Source of the DNA: DAOUFU01 sp034429275
Lineage (GTDB): Bacteria; Chloroflexota; Anaerolineae; Aggregatilineales; Aggregatilineaceae
Direction: 5' to 3'
Assembly (NCBI GenBank): GCA_034429275.1
Contig: DAOUFU010000009.1
Coordinates: forward strand, 1-51,904
DNA: 51,904 nucleotides
This document shows, one piece after another, positions 1 through 9,500 of the stretch (position 1 is the first letter of the stretch; every line of letters starts with the position of its first letter). The notes under the pieces are model-generated. The model worked only from the letters and a program-made list of their open reading frames with translations, had not been told where the DNA came from and ran no database searches. Made by a program: the position numbers and the translations under genes.

Positions 1-16
1 CTATGCGTTACCCACA
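1..16. repeat. left terminal inverted repeat of the IS4 element
   Basis: CTATGCGTTACCCACA is the exact reverse complement of 1436–1451. The similarity becomes patchy immediately inside the element. Confidence 0.9.
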
Positions 17-19
17 ACT

Positions 20-238
20 ATGGATGGGGGAAAGCGGGGTAAAATGGAAGGGATGAACAGGATAGACGAACAGGAAGGCAAGATGATCGACGATCTGGAG
101 TATATCCAGTTGGTAGACAAACGGCTGAACGATCGGCTGAAGCGGATTGTGGAGCAAGTTAGCGCGGCACCGATGAGCAGCCTGCCGCAAGCGTGCGGAG
201 CCTGGCATGATGTCAAAGCGGCCTACCGTTTTTTTTGA
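20..238 (+). CDS. IS4 transposase, N-terminal part (first frame)
   Basis: This frame encodes the Tn5-type N-terminal DNA-binding region: LEYIQLVDKRLNDR, then SLPQACGAWHDVKAAYRFF, which is the family's conserved 'PQAC…KAAYRFF' end. It stops at TGA just after a run of eight T (229–236 region). Removing one T gives RFFDNE, the expected IS4 continuation, which is encoded in the next frame (207–1451). Several starts are possible: ATG 20, ATG 53, and ATG 83, which has GGAAGG 4–5 bases upstream and leaves the conserved part intact. The break is either slippage on the T8 run, as used by some IS elements, or an inactivating or sequencing indel. The sequence alone cannot decide. Confidence 0.75.
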   Translation: MDGGKRGKMEGMNRIDEQEGKMIDDLEYIQLVDKRLNDRLKRIVEQVSAAPMSSLPQACGAWHDVKAAYRFF

Positions 239-1451
239 TAACGAGCGTGTCAAGCCGGGCGAGCTGGTAGCGGGGCAGCGGGCGGCGTGTGTGGAGCGAA
301 TTAAGGCGGAAGGGGCGAGGGTGGCGCTGTTAGTGCAGGATACGACCGCGTTCGACTTCAGCCAGCACCCGCAGACGAGTGGGATGGGACCGCTCGAGAA
401 TGAGCATCGCACGGGTTTTTGGGCGCACAGCACGCTAGCGGTGAGCGCACAGGGTGTGCCGCTAGGGGTGTGGGACCAGCAGGTCTGGGTGCGGGACGCG
501 GCGACGACGGGCAAACGCCATCAACGCCATGAACGGGAGTTAGTCGACAAAGAGAGCTACAAATGGGTCACTGGATTGCCTGACTTGGTCGCGGCCACGA
601 AGGTGACCCAGGTGGTGACGGTGTGTGACCGTGAAGCGCATATTTTCGAGTTTTTTGAGGCGGTTCTGGACCAGGGCGCGGACTTTGTGGTGCGGGCCAG
701 CCGAGGGCGCAGCTTCACGGAGGATGGGCAAGCCCTCTTTGCGGAAGTGGCCGAGTGGCCGGAGCAGCAGCACTATGCCCTGACCGTCAAGCGTCGGCCC
801 GACCGCGAGGCGCGACAGGCTCAGGTGGTGCTGCGTTTTGGCAGTATGAAGCTGAAAGTGCCCCGGCGAGTGACGACCTCACGCCAGCACTTGCAGGTTC
901 AGGTCGTGGAAGTGCTCGAACCTGCGCCTCCCGACGGACACGAGGCAGTGCATTGGATGCTGCTCACCTCACTGCCCGTCACCACGGTGGAGCAAGCGCA
1001 TCAAATCGTGGAATGGTACACCTATCGGTGGCTGATTGAGCGGTTTCATTATGTGCTCAAGAGCGGCTGTAAGCTCGAAGAACGGCAATTGCAGACCGAG
1101 GCACGTCTGGAGCGTCTGCTGGCGGTCTTCAACTTGATCGCCTGGCGTTTGCTCTGGCTGACCTATCAAGCCCGCCAAACGCCCGATGTCAGCTGCCTGG
1201 TCGTCTTCACTGAGCCGGAATGGCAGGCGCTCTATCAGTACCATCACCGCACCACCTGTCTCCCGGAGACTCCACCGACCCTGGCTGAAGTCGTTCGCAT
1301 GATCGCTCAACTTGGTGGTTTTCTGGGCCGCACCGGCGACGGAGAGCCAGGTGTCAAGGTTCTCTGGCGCGGCTGGATGCGCTTTCAGGACATCTTTGAC
1401 ACCTGGCTGATCTTTCACTCCCCTTTCCAAAAAGATGTGGGTAACGCATAG
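207..1451 (+). CDS. IS4 transposase, catalytic part (second frame)
   Basis: This frame carries the RNase H-like DDE core. It has QDTTAFDFS (first Asp), VTVCDREAHIFEFF (second Asp), and the C-terminal YREK signature Y-x2-R-x3-E-x6-K in YTYRWLIERFHYVLK, which supplies the catalytic Glu. About 410 residues plus the upstream frame gives a length normal for IS4/IS50 transposases. The formal ATG at 207 overlaps the upstream frame and is probably not a real start. The true product is a frame-fused protein joined at the T8 run. Apart from that run no stop or lost motif is visible, so the element could be active if the frameshift is productive. Confidence 0.85.
   Translation: MMSKRPTVFFDNERVKPGELVAGQRAACVERIKAEGARVALLVQDTTAFDFSQHPQTSGMGPLENEHRTGFWAHSTLAVSAQGVPLGVWDQQVWVRDAATTGKRHQRHERELVDKESYKWVTGLPDLVAATKVTQVVTVCDREAHIFEFFEAVLDQGADFVVRASRGRSFTEDGQALFAEVAEWPEQQHYALTVKRRPDREARQAQVVLRFGSMKLKVPRRVTTSRQHLQVQVVEVLEPAPPDGHEAVHWMLLTSLPVTTVEQAHQIVEWYTYRWLIERFHYVLKSGCKLEERQLQTEARLERLLAVFNLIAWRLLWLTYQARQTPDVSCLVVFTEPEWQALYQYHHRTTCLPETPPTLAEVVRMIAQLGGFLGRTGDGEPGVKVLWRGWMRFQDIFDTWLIFHSPFQKDVGNA
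1436..1451. repeat. right terminal inverted repeat of the IS4 element
   Basis: TGTGGGTAACGCATAG is a perfect inverted copy of bases 1–16. It contains the last codons (GNA) and the stop codon of the transposase. Confidence 0.9.
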
Positions 1452-1453
1452 CG

Positions 1454-1462
1454 TGGTATAAT
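1454..1462 (+). promoter_or_regulatory. extended -10 promoter element abutting the IS right end
   Basis: TGGTATAAT fits the extended -10 consensus TGnTATAAT. It begins 3 bases outside the IS and points at the integrase gene starting at 1520. The position where a -35 box would lie falls inside the IS terminal repeat and does not resemble TTGACA. The IS may therefore have replaced the original -35. Confidence 0.45.
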
Positions 1463-1519
1463 TGGGAGGTATGTTAACCACCCTCGCAACGCCTCATGTC
1501 TTGTCCCCAAGGAGCCTTC

Positions 1520-2596
1520 ATGACCATCCCCGATGACCACCGTCTCACGGTGACCAACCCTTCTGCCAGCACCCTGGCCCATGTCGGCCAGGTCGCCAAC
1601 GACACTGCCGCCCGCAACGTTTTCGCCGACTACCTCTCGCGCAAGGCCAGCAACACCATCCGCCGCCAGGCCGCAGATCTCGCGCGCTTTGCGGAGTTCC
1701 TGGATCAGGTTGGGGAGCAGGCAGGCGTTCAACTTGGCGCGGCGCTGGGTGCATTCGCGCACGCTGTCGGAACGTTCCCGGATGGTCCGGCGCTGGATGC
1801 CGACGCATGGCGCGGTGTGACCTGGGGATTGGTCGAAGGCTTCCGCAACTGGATGGTCCTGCAGGGGGATGCAGTCGGCAGCATCAACGTGCGACTCTCG
1901 ACTGTCAAAGCGTATGCCAAATTGGCCACCAAAGCTGGCGTGCTCTCCGCGGAAGAACTGGCCATGATCTGCACAGTGGCCGGGTATGCGCACAAGGAAG
2001 CGCGCCGCATCGACGAGCGCCGCGAAGCCTCCCGACGCGGGAGCAAGAAGTCCTCAGCGGTTCACATCACTCAAAAACAGGCGAAGCGGCTCAAGAGACA
2101 GCCGGATACTCCGCAAGGTCGGCGCGATGCCCTGCTGATGTGCCTGCTGCTGGATCATGGCCTGCGCGTGGTCGAAGTGGTGCGGCTCCAGATTTCTGAC
2201 TTCGACCTCAAGGCGGGCGAGATGCGCTTCCTGCGCCCGAAGGTGGACAAGGTACAGACTCACAAACTCAGTGCGGACACACTGCGCGCTCTACACGACT
2301 GGTTCGAGAGCGGCGATGCGCCAGAGAACGGTTCTCTGCTGCGGAGCAGCCGCAAGGGCGGGGCACTTACCGAGTCCAGTATGACCGAGCGGTCGATCAC
2401 TGAGCGGGTGCGCGTACTGGGGGAACAGGTCGGGCTGGAGGGGCTGAGCGCGCACGACTGCCGCCACTACTGGGCGACCTATTGGGCGCGCAAGGTCGAT
2501 GTGCTGCGCTTGCAGGAAGCGGGCGGCTGGAACAGTCTCGCTATGCCACGCCGCTATGTCGAGGAGAGCGAGATCGCCAACGAGGGCATGGCGTAG
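1520..2596 (+). CDS. tyrosine recombinase / phage-type integrase
   Basis: This is a site-specific recombinase of the tyrosine (XerC/D, phage integrase) family, about 358 residues. Numbering from ATG 1520, an N-terminal SAM-like core-binding domain is followed by the catalytic domain. It has R216 in DHGLRVVEV, the H-x-x-R box H312-DC-R315 in SAHDCRHYW, W337 in GGWN (in the usual His/Trp position), and nucleophile Y346 in RRYVEE. A Lys in the RPKVDKVQTHKLS beta-hairpin fits the remaining catalytic residue. The start at 1520 is preferred over the upstream in-frame ATG 1496 because AAGGAG (1509–1514) lies 5 bases before it. All catalytic residues are present, so it looks functional. Its place beside an IS and upstream of a defence-like cassette suggests it mobilised the island, but no att repeat was found by eye. 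Confidence 0.85.
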   Translation: MTIPDDHRLTVTNPSASTLAHVGQVANDTAARNVFADYLSRKASNTIRRQAADLARFAEFLDQVGEQAGVQLGAALGAFAHAVGTFPDGPALDADAWRGVTWGLVEGFRNWMVLQGDAVGSINVRLSTVKAYAKLATKAGVLSAEELAMICTVAGYAHKEARRIDERREASRRGSKKSSAVHITQKQAKRLKRQPDTPQGRRDALLMCLLLDHGLRVVEVVRLQISDFDLKAGEMRFLRPKVDKVQTHKLSADTLRALHDWFESGDAPENGSLLRSSRKGGALTESSMTERSITERVRVLGEQVGLEGLSAHDCRHYWATYWARKVDVLRLQEAGGWNSLAMPRRYVEESEIANEGMA

Positions 2597-2723
2597 GGTT
2601 TCGCCTGACCGCCGTGTATACTCTGACGCTTCGGAATATTCCCGCAGCCAGTGCCGTAGAAAAGCGATGGCCCCTGTCGTTCACCAGGGACCATTGTGTT
2701 GGAGTTGTCCGACCGCGAATTCG

Positions 2724-3197
2724 TCAGGCCGCGTCGTATGCCTCAATGAGGTTGTCCGTGGGACGCACATCAAGCTTTTCCAGCCGTACTGCGACATTGT
2801 ACGGGAAGCTTGGGAACAGAACTTCGAAGGGTGCTTCCTCATTGCGTCGAAGCGCGACGATTGTCCCCACTGTGCCCGCACGCACATAGACTTGCCGGTC
2901 CTCAGGTTCGTGAGTGTTTCGGACATCTTCCCGCAGCCGCACCGGACGCCCAATCCATTCCTTTTCGAACTGCTGCCAGACCCATTGCTCCCCTTCGATA
3001 TGTCGGGTGAGTCCTTCCAGCCCCACGAAGCGTCTGTAGAACCGTTCCCGCAGCCGAAGATAGAGCACGGCTATAAAGGGGGTGAGCACAGCCACGATCA
3101 GCCACCACAAAATCGGAAGGTCGAACACAAGGGTGATGACCAGGATAGCGGCGAGATAGATGGTGCACAACCATGCTACGACCCTTCTGGAGTTCAT
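2724..3197 (-). CDS. small two-TM membrane protein of unknown function
   Basis: This is a 157-residue protein on the opposite strand to its neighbours. It has two hydrophobic helices at about residues 8–26 and 29–48, followed by a basic stretch (LRLRERFYRR) and a soluble C-terminal domain of about 105 residues. That domain contains a short beta-rich segment (VYVRAGTVGTIVALRR), reminiscent of a small SH3/KOW-like barrel; this resemblance is only an impression. GGGAG lies 8 bases before the ATG. It converges with the integrase gene and diverges from the helicase gene at 3460. The 262-base gap to 3460 must hold both promoters, but no clear -35/-10 pair is evident. I do not recognise a family. 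Confidence 0.6.
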   Translation of the reverse strand: MNSRRVVAWLCTIYLAAILVITLVFDLPILWWLIVAVLTPFIAVLYLRLRERFYRRFVGLEGLTRHIEGEQWVWQQFEKEWIGRPVRLREDVRNTHEPEDRQVYVRAGTVGTIVALRRNEEAPFEVLFPSFPYNVAVRLEKLDVRPTDNLIEAYDAA

Positions 3198-3459
3198 GCA
3201 TAGTCTCCCGCCCGAATTGGGCTGCTTGTTCCATCGAACATATGAGCGCTATTCTACCTCGACCTGCGGGCCTATGCACCTTTTGTGTTCGTGTTTGAGG
3301 AAGCTGTGGATGATATTGAGGTAGTGGATTCTAGGGAGAACTCTTGTGTGCTGTGCTTGTCTGACATACCATAGTAGCATAGTCCTTCATATGGCTCAGA
3401 TGTAGGCAAGTCGCATCTGAGATCAACGTCCAGAAAACCTTTCAAGGTATAGACCTCTT

Positions 3460-6400
3460 ATGGTTGACGAAAATCTGCTTTTCCCCCTTCCTGAACAGGG
3501 TCAGCTTGTACGTTTGCGCCAGCGGTTTTGGATGGTGCAGGATGTTGTCGGCGATCAGCCTATAGCAAACCGCCCCGTCACTCATAGGGTACTGCTAGAA
3601 TGCCTCGATGACGATTCGCTCGGCGAGACCCTGGATGTGATTTGGGAGCGCGAGATTGCGCCCCAGCCGTATCAGAGCCAGGGGTTGCCAGAACCGGTAG
3701 CCTGGGACTCAGATCGTCGGTTCGACGCATTTCTGGCCGCAGTCCAATGGTCCAATTCGTCACTCCTGGAGACAGACACCATCCAGGCCCCGTTCCGGGC
3801 GGCGATTACTATTGAGGAGTACCAACTTGAGCCGGTTGTGCGCGCCTTGACCATGCCGCGTGCCAACCTGCTCATCGCTGATGATGTCGGGTTGGGCAAA
3901 ACCATCGAAGCTGGGTTGGTGATGCAGGAGATGCTGGCACGGCGGCGCATTCGCCGGGTCATGATCATCTGCCCCGCCTCGTTGCAACAGCAGTGGAAGG
4001 ATGAGATGGAAGAGAAATTCCAACTCGACTTCCATATCATTGATCGTGACTCGATGCAGCAGTTGCGCCGCGAGTACGGGATGCATGTCAACCCCTGGGC
4101 CAGCTTCCCTCGTCTGATCACCTCGATGGATTTCATAAAGCGTGAACAGCCTCTGCGCCTTTTCCAGGAGAGCTTGCAAGCCAGCGATTCACCACTTCGC
4201 GACTGGGACTTGCTAGTGGTTGATGAAGCACACAACGCTGCACCTTCAGGGCGGGGGAGGTACGCCGTCTCAAGCGACCGCACCCGCATGATGCGCACGA
4301 TTGCGGATCACTTTGAGCATCGCCTGTTCCTGACGGCTACACCGCACAACGGCTATACGGAGAGCTTCACGGCTCTGCTCGAAATGCTTGATCCCCTGCG
4401 CTTCAATCGTGGCAATAGGATCGATCAAGACCAAGTCAGGTTGGTGATGGTGCGTCGGCTGAAGGACACCATCAAAGACTCGCTGGGCCAACGCAAATTC
4501 GCTGAGCGGAATGTGGAAGCGCTTGAAATCCAACTGGCTCCACAGGAAGCTGAGGTACATGATCTGCTGAATGCGTACGCAGAGTCCCGCCTGGAGCGTG
4601 TAGAGTGGGCGCGTGCATTGCCGATTCGTTTTGCACTGACGATGCTCAAGAAGCGGCTCTTATCCTCCCCTCTGGCGTTTGCTAACAGCCTGAAGACACA
4701 TCTGACTAACCTCGGCGCAAGTTCAGATGCCGAACCCGATGCGGCGCTGGTCGAACGTATGGCGGAGCGCGTCAACGAGGATTGGGCGGATGATGTCGAG
4801 AAATCGCTGCGTGAGGACGATGCCCTCATCGAGTCCAGCCGTTTTTTCACGGAGCTTGTGCCAGAAGAGCGCGACCTGCTGACTCGCCTGGCCGATCTGG
4901 TCGCTCCCGACACGGTCGACAGCAAAGCGCAGGAACTCATTGACTGGATTGAGGCTCATCTGCGCGAGAGGGGCGCATGGACCAACGAGCGGCTGATCGT
5001 TTTCACCGAGTACAAGGACACGCTCGATTATCTGTATGGCATCTTGGGGGAACGTTACGGCGAAGACCGCTTGCTTACCTTGATCGGCGGCATGAACCTG
5101 ACTGAACGAGAAGTCATCAAAGCAGCGTTTCAGGCACACCCGGACGAGCACCCGGTGCGTATCCTGGTCGCCACCGATGCCGCCAGCGAAGGGTTGAACT
5201 TGCAGAACTACTGCCGCAACCTGATCCACTACGAAATCCCGTGGAACCCCAACCGGATGGAACAGCGCAACGGGCGTATCGACCGGCATGGGCAGCCGTC
5301 CAGGGTAGTCAACGTGTACCATTTTGTGTATGCCAATCACGCCGACACGCGCTTCCTGGAGACAGTGATCGAGAAGGTCAAGACCATGCGCGAAGACCTG
5401 GGCAGTGTGGGCGATGTGATCGCCGAACAAGTCGAGGAAGCTATGTTGGGACGCCGCGTTGAACTGGATGTGCTGGCGCACCGCCGCCAGATGGTGCGCG
5501 AAGTGGTACGTGACCAGGTGCTGACCGACACGCAGATTAGCGAGATCATGCGCCGCATGAGCACGGCGCGCCAGGACCTCAACCTCTATCCACCGACAAT
5601 GGCGAATGTGCTGGACCAGGCGTTGAAGCTCCTGGGCCACGAGGGATTGCAACCCTCAACCGACCCCGACCTGTGCGACCAGGCTTATCGCCTGCGGGCC
5701 TTGCCGGATAGTTGGCGTGAGGCCGGGCGAACCCTGCTGGATGCACAGGGGCGAGCGCGGGATGTGACCTTCGATCACGAGCTGGCCCGCCAGCGTAAAG
5801 ACGTGACCTTACTGCACCTCAACCACCCGCTGATGCGGCGTGCCCTGGGCGTGTTCCGGGCGCGCATCTGGTCGGATGGGACCGATGCACGGGCCGGATT
5901 GAACCGCGTCTCCTATCGCATCTTGCCGGACGACCGCCTGCCTCATCCAGTGATCCTGGCCTTCGGACGGTTGGTGGCGATTGGCGCACTCTCTCAGCGC
6001 CTCCACGAGCAGGTAATTGTGGTGGGCGGCGAGATCAATGAGCAGCGGGTGCTTCCCCTGGGTGGTGACGAGATTAGCCGTTTGCGCAGCGTGGACGGCA
6101 CATTTGCCCCGATCCCGCGCGAGATCGGTGACCGGCTGCGCCAGTTGTTCCGCTTCCACGAACGTGAGCTTCAGCGGTTACTGAGTGATCGCGAGGCGCA
6201 GGCCCGCGAGACGTTGCAGGCTCTGGCACACCAACGTGCCGAACAAGATGCCGTCGCCATCGCCCAGTTGATGGACGAGCGGATCAAGGAACTGGACAAA
6301 CATTTGCACCCGGTAACCGGGCAGCTGCCGCTCTTCAATCTGGAGACCTTCGAGCCAGAAGAGCGTGATGAGATCGAAGAGGACACTGCCCGGCTGCAGC

Positions 6401-6531
6401 GCAAACTGGCTGACCTCCGCGAGCGTCGTGACTCCGAGCCGCAGAAGGTCCGCGAGTCCTACCAGCTCAAGAGTGTGCGCATCTTCCCGCTGGCAGTCCT
6501 GTACCTGCTGCCCCGAAAACTGTTAGGTTGA
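3460..6531 (+). CDS. SNF2/RapA-type helicase (DrmD-like)
   Basis: This 1023-residue superfamily-2 ATPase probably moves on DNA in a restriction-type defence complex. Motif I is DDVGLGKT at 141–148, motif II DEAH at 255–258, and motif III LTATPHNG around 291–298. The C-terminal RecA lobe has ATDAASEGLN (571–580) and motif VI QRNGRIDRHGQ (602–612). Such DDxGLGKT/RNGRIDR helicases are typical of the RapA/HepA branch. The long region after residue 640 is rich in charged helices, probably coiled coil. Length and partnership with a giant adenine methyltransferase 4 bases downstream match DrmD–DrmMI of class 1 DISARM. It is the first gene of the cassette. Its ribosome-binding site is weak (AAGGT about 14 bases upstream). 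The DrmD assignment is inference; the helicase family is clear. Confidence 0.85.
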   Translation: MVDENLLFPLPEQGQLVRLRQRFWMVQDVVGDQPIANRPVTHRVLLECLDDDSLGETLDVIWEREIAPQPYQSQGLPEPVAWDSDRRFDAFLAAVQWSNSSLLETDTIQAPFRAAITIEEYQLEPVVRALTMPRANLLIADDVGLGKTIEAGLVMQEMLARRRIRRVMIICPASLQQQWKDEMEEKFQLDFHIIDRDSMQQLRREYGMHVNPWASFPRLITSMDFIKREQPLRLFQESLQASDSPLRDWDLLVVDEAHNAAPSGRGRYAVSSDRTRMMRTIADHFEHRLFLTATPHNGYTESFTALLEMLDPLRFNRGNRIDQDQVRLVMVRRLKDTIKDSLGQRKFAERNVEALEIQLAPQEAEVHDLLNAYAESRLERVEWARALPIRFALTMLKKRLLSSPLAFANSLKTHLTNLGASSDAEPDAALVERMAERVNEDWADDVEKSLREDDALIESSRFFTELVPEERDLLTRLADLVAPDTVDSKAQELIDWIEAHLRERGAWTNERLIVFTEYKDTLDYLYGILGERYGEDRLLTLIGGMNLTEREVIKAAFQAHPDEHPVRILVATDAASEGLNLQNYCRNLIHYEIPWNPNRMEQRNGRIDRHGQPSRVVNVYHFVYANHADTRFLETVIEKVKTMREDLGSVGDVIAEQVEEAMLGRRVELDVLAHRRQMVREVVRDQVLTDTQISEIMRRMSTARQDLNLYPPTMANVLDQALKLLGHEGLQPSTDPDLCDQAYRLRALPDSWREAGRTLLDAQGRARDVTFDHELARQRKDVTLLHLNHPLMRRALGVFRARIWSDGTDARAGLNRVSYRILPDDRLPHPVILAFGRLVAIGALSQRLHEQVIVVGGEINEQRVLPLGGDEISRLRSVDGTFAPIPREIGDRLRQLFRFHERELQRLLSDREAQARETLQALAHQRAEQDAVAIAQLMDERIKELDKHLHPVTGQLPLFNLETFEPEERDEIEEDTARLQRKLADLRERRDSEPQKVRESYQLKSVRIFPLAVLYLLPRKLLG

Positions 6532-6535
6532 GATT

Positions 6536-9500
6536 ATGGCGAACAATCACGACTGGCTGTCCCTGGTCAATCTGTCCGGCTTGCTTGTCTCCGAACCGGT
6601 GCTGAACGATGCTTTCCCCGATGGCCCGCCGACACTCGAAGGCTGGCAGGCGCGCCGCTTCCGTACCGAGTACGAGCGCTGGCAGACGACCCGTGATCGC
6701 GGGCGTTGGACCACCTTTGTGCTGGAGACGATCCTGGGCTACCCCTATGACCGTCTCCGCGCGGGCATGAGCCTGCCGCCGGAGGTGCGGATTCACCTCA
6801 CCAACACCATGCAGAGCCTCAGCCCGGACCGTGTTCTGGTGGGCGAGGACGGCGACAAAACGCTGCTGGTGTACTTTGCCGAGGGCAGTCTCGACAGGCC
6901 CGAAACGCAGACGGGGCGCTGGAAGGCATCCCCCTTCACCAAGCTGGATCACCTGTTGCGCGAAACCCGTGTGCCGCTCGGCCTGCTGACCAATGGCGAT
7001 GACTGGCGGCTGGTCTATGCCGCGCCCGGCCTGACGACCTCCAGTATCACCTGGAGCGCCGCCACGTGGCTCGATGACTCCCTGACGCTGCGCGCGTTCC
7101 GAATGCTGCTCGGCGATCCCGCCCGGCTGCAGAAGATGGCCTCGGAGAGCCAGCAGCGCCAGGCCGATGTGACTAACCAGTTGGGCGACCAGGTGCTGCG
7201 CGCCCTGGCCATCCTGATCCACGAGCTGGACCAGGCCGATGCATCCACCGAAGGTGCGCTGCTGTCCGGCATGACACCGGAGCAGGTCTACGAGATGGCG
7301 CTGGTGCTCATGATGCGGCTGGTCTTTATGCTCTATGCCGAAGAAAACAGCCTGCTGCCGCACGGCGAGGTATTTTACGACCAGGGCTACGGCCTGACCT
7401 TTCTCTGGAACCGGCTGGAACACGAGCGCCGCGAAGACCCGGAGCGCTTCCCCGAAAAGCTGGACGCCTGGCCGCGCCTGCTGGCGACCTTCAACCTGAT
7501 CTACGACGGCAGCGCGCACAAAGACTTCCCCATGCCCGCCTATCGCGGCTCGCTGTTTGACCCCGCAAGATTCCCGGCGCTGCTGAGTCCCCATCTGCGC
7601 ATCAGCAACTACACCATCTGGCTGATGCTGCGCCACCTGACCACCGCCGAAAACCGCGACGGTCGCCAGCGCGTCAGCTATCGCACGCTCGATGTTGAGC
7701 AGTTGGGTTACGTTTACGAAGGGCTGCTGGGCTACACGGTCAAGGTCGCCAGCGAGTGGATGATCGACCCCGAAGGCGGCCTGGAACCGTTCCCGCTCTC
7801 CCGCTTCAAGGACGCGTTGGCCGCCGATCAGCTATACGACTACCTGCGCTCGATCACCGGGGTGCACTGGGCGCAGGTCCGCGCCTGGACCGACACCATC
7901 ACGGAGCGCGCCGCGACCGGCAGTGAGGACGACGCCTGGGTCTGGGAACCCGTGGTGGAGATGTGGATCGCCCCAGGGCGGCGCTATCTTGCGCCGGAGA
8001 TGGGCACGCGCAAACGCGGCGGCATCTTCTACACCCCGCCGCAGTTGACCAAGTTCCTGGTCGAGCAAGCCCTCAAACCGCAGTGCTTCATCCTCCCGGA
8101 CGATGGCGGCGAGCCGTCCATCCGCCCCGCGCGCGACATCCTGAGCCTGACCGTCTGCGACCCGGCGATGGGGTCTGGCGCGTTCCTGGTGCAGGCCGTG
8201 CGCTACCTGGGCGACTGCCTCGTCAAATCCTGGGATGCGGCCATTGCCGAGGCCAACGGCGCGAAGCTGGTCATGCCCTTCGCTGAACCGCTGGGTCGCG
8301 CCACTGAGGATGCCGGACCCATCCCCACCGACGAGGACGAGAAACAGGTCTGGGCGCGCCGCCTTGTGGCCGAGCGCTGCATCTTCGGCGTGGACCTGAA
8401 CCGGTTGGCGGTTGAGCTGGCCAAGCTCTCGCTCTGGCTGGTCACCCTCAGCCGCGACAAGCCGTTCACCTTCCTGGACCACCGCCTGCGCCACGGCAAC
8501 AGCCTGATCGGGGCCAGCTTCTTGCAGGAGACCGAGCTTGAAATCAAGAAGGGCCGCGTGACGACCAAAGGCACGGTTCGCCAGATCGCCTTCATTCCCG
8601 ACGAAGCTTTGAGCGCCCGCAAGAACGCCACCGCCGCCGAGAAAGCCATCGCCCGCGAGCGTATCAAAGTTAACCAGAGCGCGCGGGAGAAGATTGCAGG
8701 CGGCCAGTTAGGCCTCTTCGCCGATATGAGCGTGGAACAGGCTCTCGGCGCGCTGGCCGACCGCCAACGCGACCTGGCCGCGCCCACTACGCGCCCTGCC
8801 GACTACACCACCAAGCAAGCCCTGCTGGAACGCGTGCTGCACCAGGGCGACTATCCCCGCCTGAAGGAGATCGCCGACCTGTGGTGCGCCGTGTGGTTCT
8901 GGCCCAGAGACGTCGCGCAGCACGGACTACCGCCCACCACCCAGGAATATTCCGACACCGTCTACACCATCCTGGGCCTGCCCGCCATCATCATGACCAG
9001 CCAGCCGCGCCTGGACCAGATTCGGACCACCGCTCGTGACGTGGCCGACCACGAGCACTTCCTGCATTGGGAGCTTGAGTTCCCGGCCATCTTCACCCGC
9101 GCCAACCCTGGCTTCGATGCCCTGTGCGGCAATCCACCCTGGGAGACGGTCAAGCCCAACAGCCAGGAATTTTACGAGGTCTACGATCCCAACTTCCGCA
9201 ACTACGATAAGCAAACTGCGCTGCGAGTCGTGGAAGCCCTGGTCGAAGACGATCCGCGCATCGCAGAGGAGTGGGCCGCCTATGAAGCCCGCACCGAGCA
9301 GCAGGCGGCCTATTACGCCAGCGATGTGAACTATCGCTATCGCGGGCGAGGCGACATCAACACCTACAAGTTGTTTGCCGAGCGCCTGTATATGCTGCTG
9401 CGCGAGGGCGGTCATCTGGGCGTGATGATGCCGTCTGGCATCTACACCGATCTGGGGACCAGGGAACTGCGCGAGCTGCTGCTCACCACCGGGCGCATCC

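Larger units (their letters stand above)
1..1451 (+). mobile_element. IS4-family insertion sequence (IS50/Tn5-like), complete
   Basis: The element is bounded by a perfect 16-bp inverted repeat (CTATGCGTTACCCACA at 1–16 and its reverse complement at 1436–1451). It carries one transposase coding region split over two frames. The transposase stop codon TAG lies inside the right repeat, as in many compact IS elements. The left end coincides with base 1 of the window, so a target-site duplication cannot be checked and the repeat could extend further left. A contig break at a repeated IS end would explain this coincidence. Family assignment rests on the Tn5-type N-terminal domain and the YREK signature in the transposase. 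Confidence 0.9.

Noticed and set aside
4723..5652. 309-residue minus-strand open frame inside the SNF2 helicase gene
   Set aside because: It is antisense to the helicase motifs, with low-complexity His/Leu/Val-rich sequence and no start signal.
6467..7636. 389-residue open frame on the minus strand over the methyltransferase start
   Set aside because: It lies antisense to a well-supported methyltransferase with intact motifs, has a Gln/His/Arg-rich reading with no family pattern, and is explained by GC-rich codon use.
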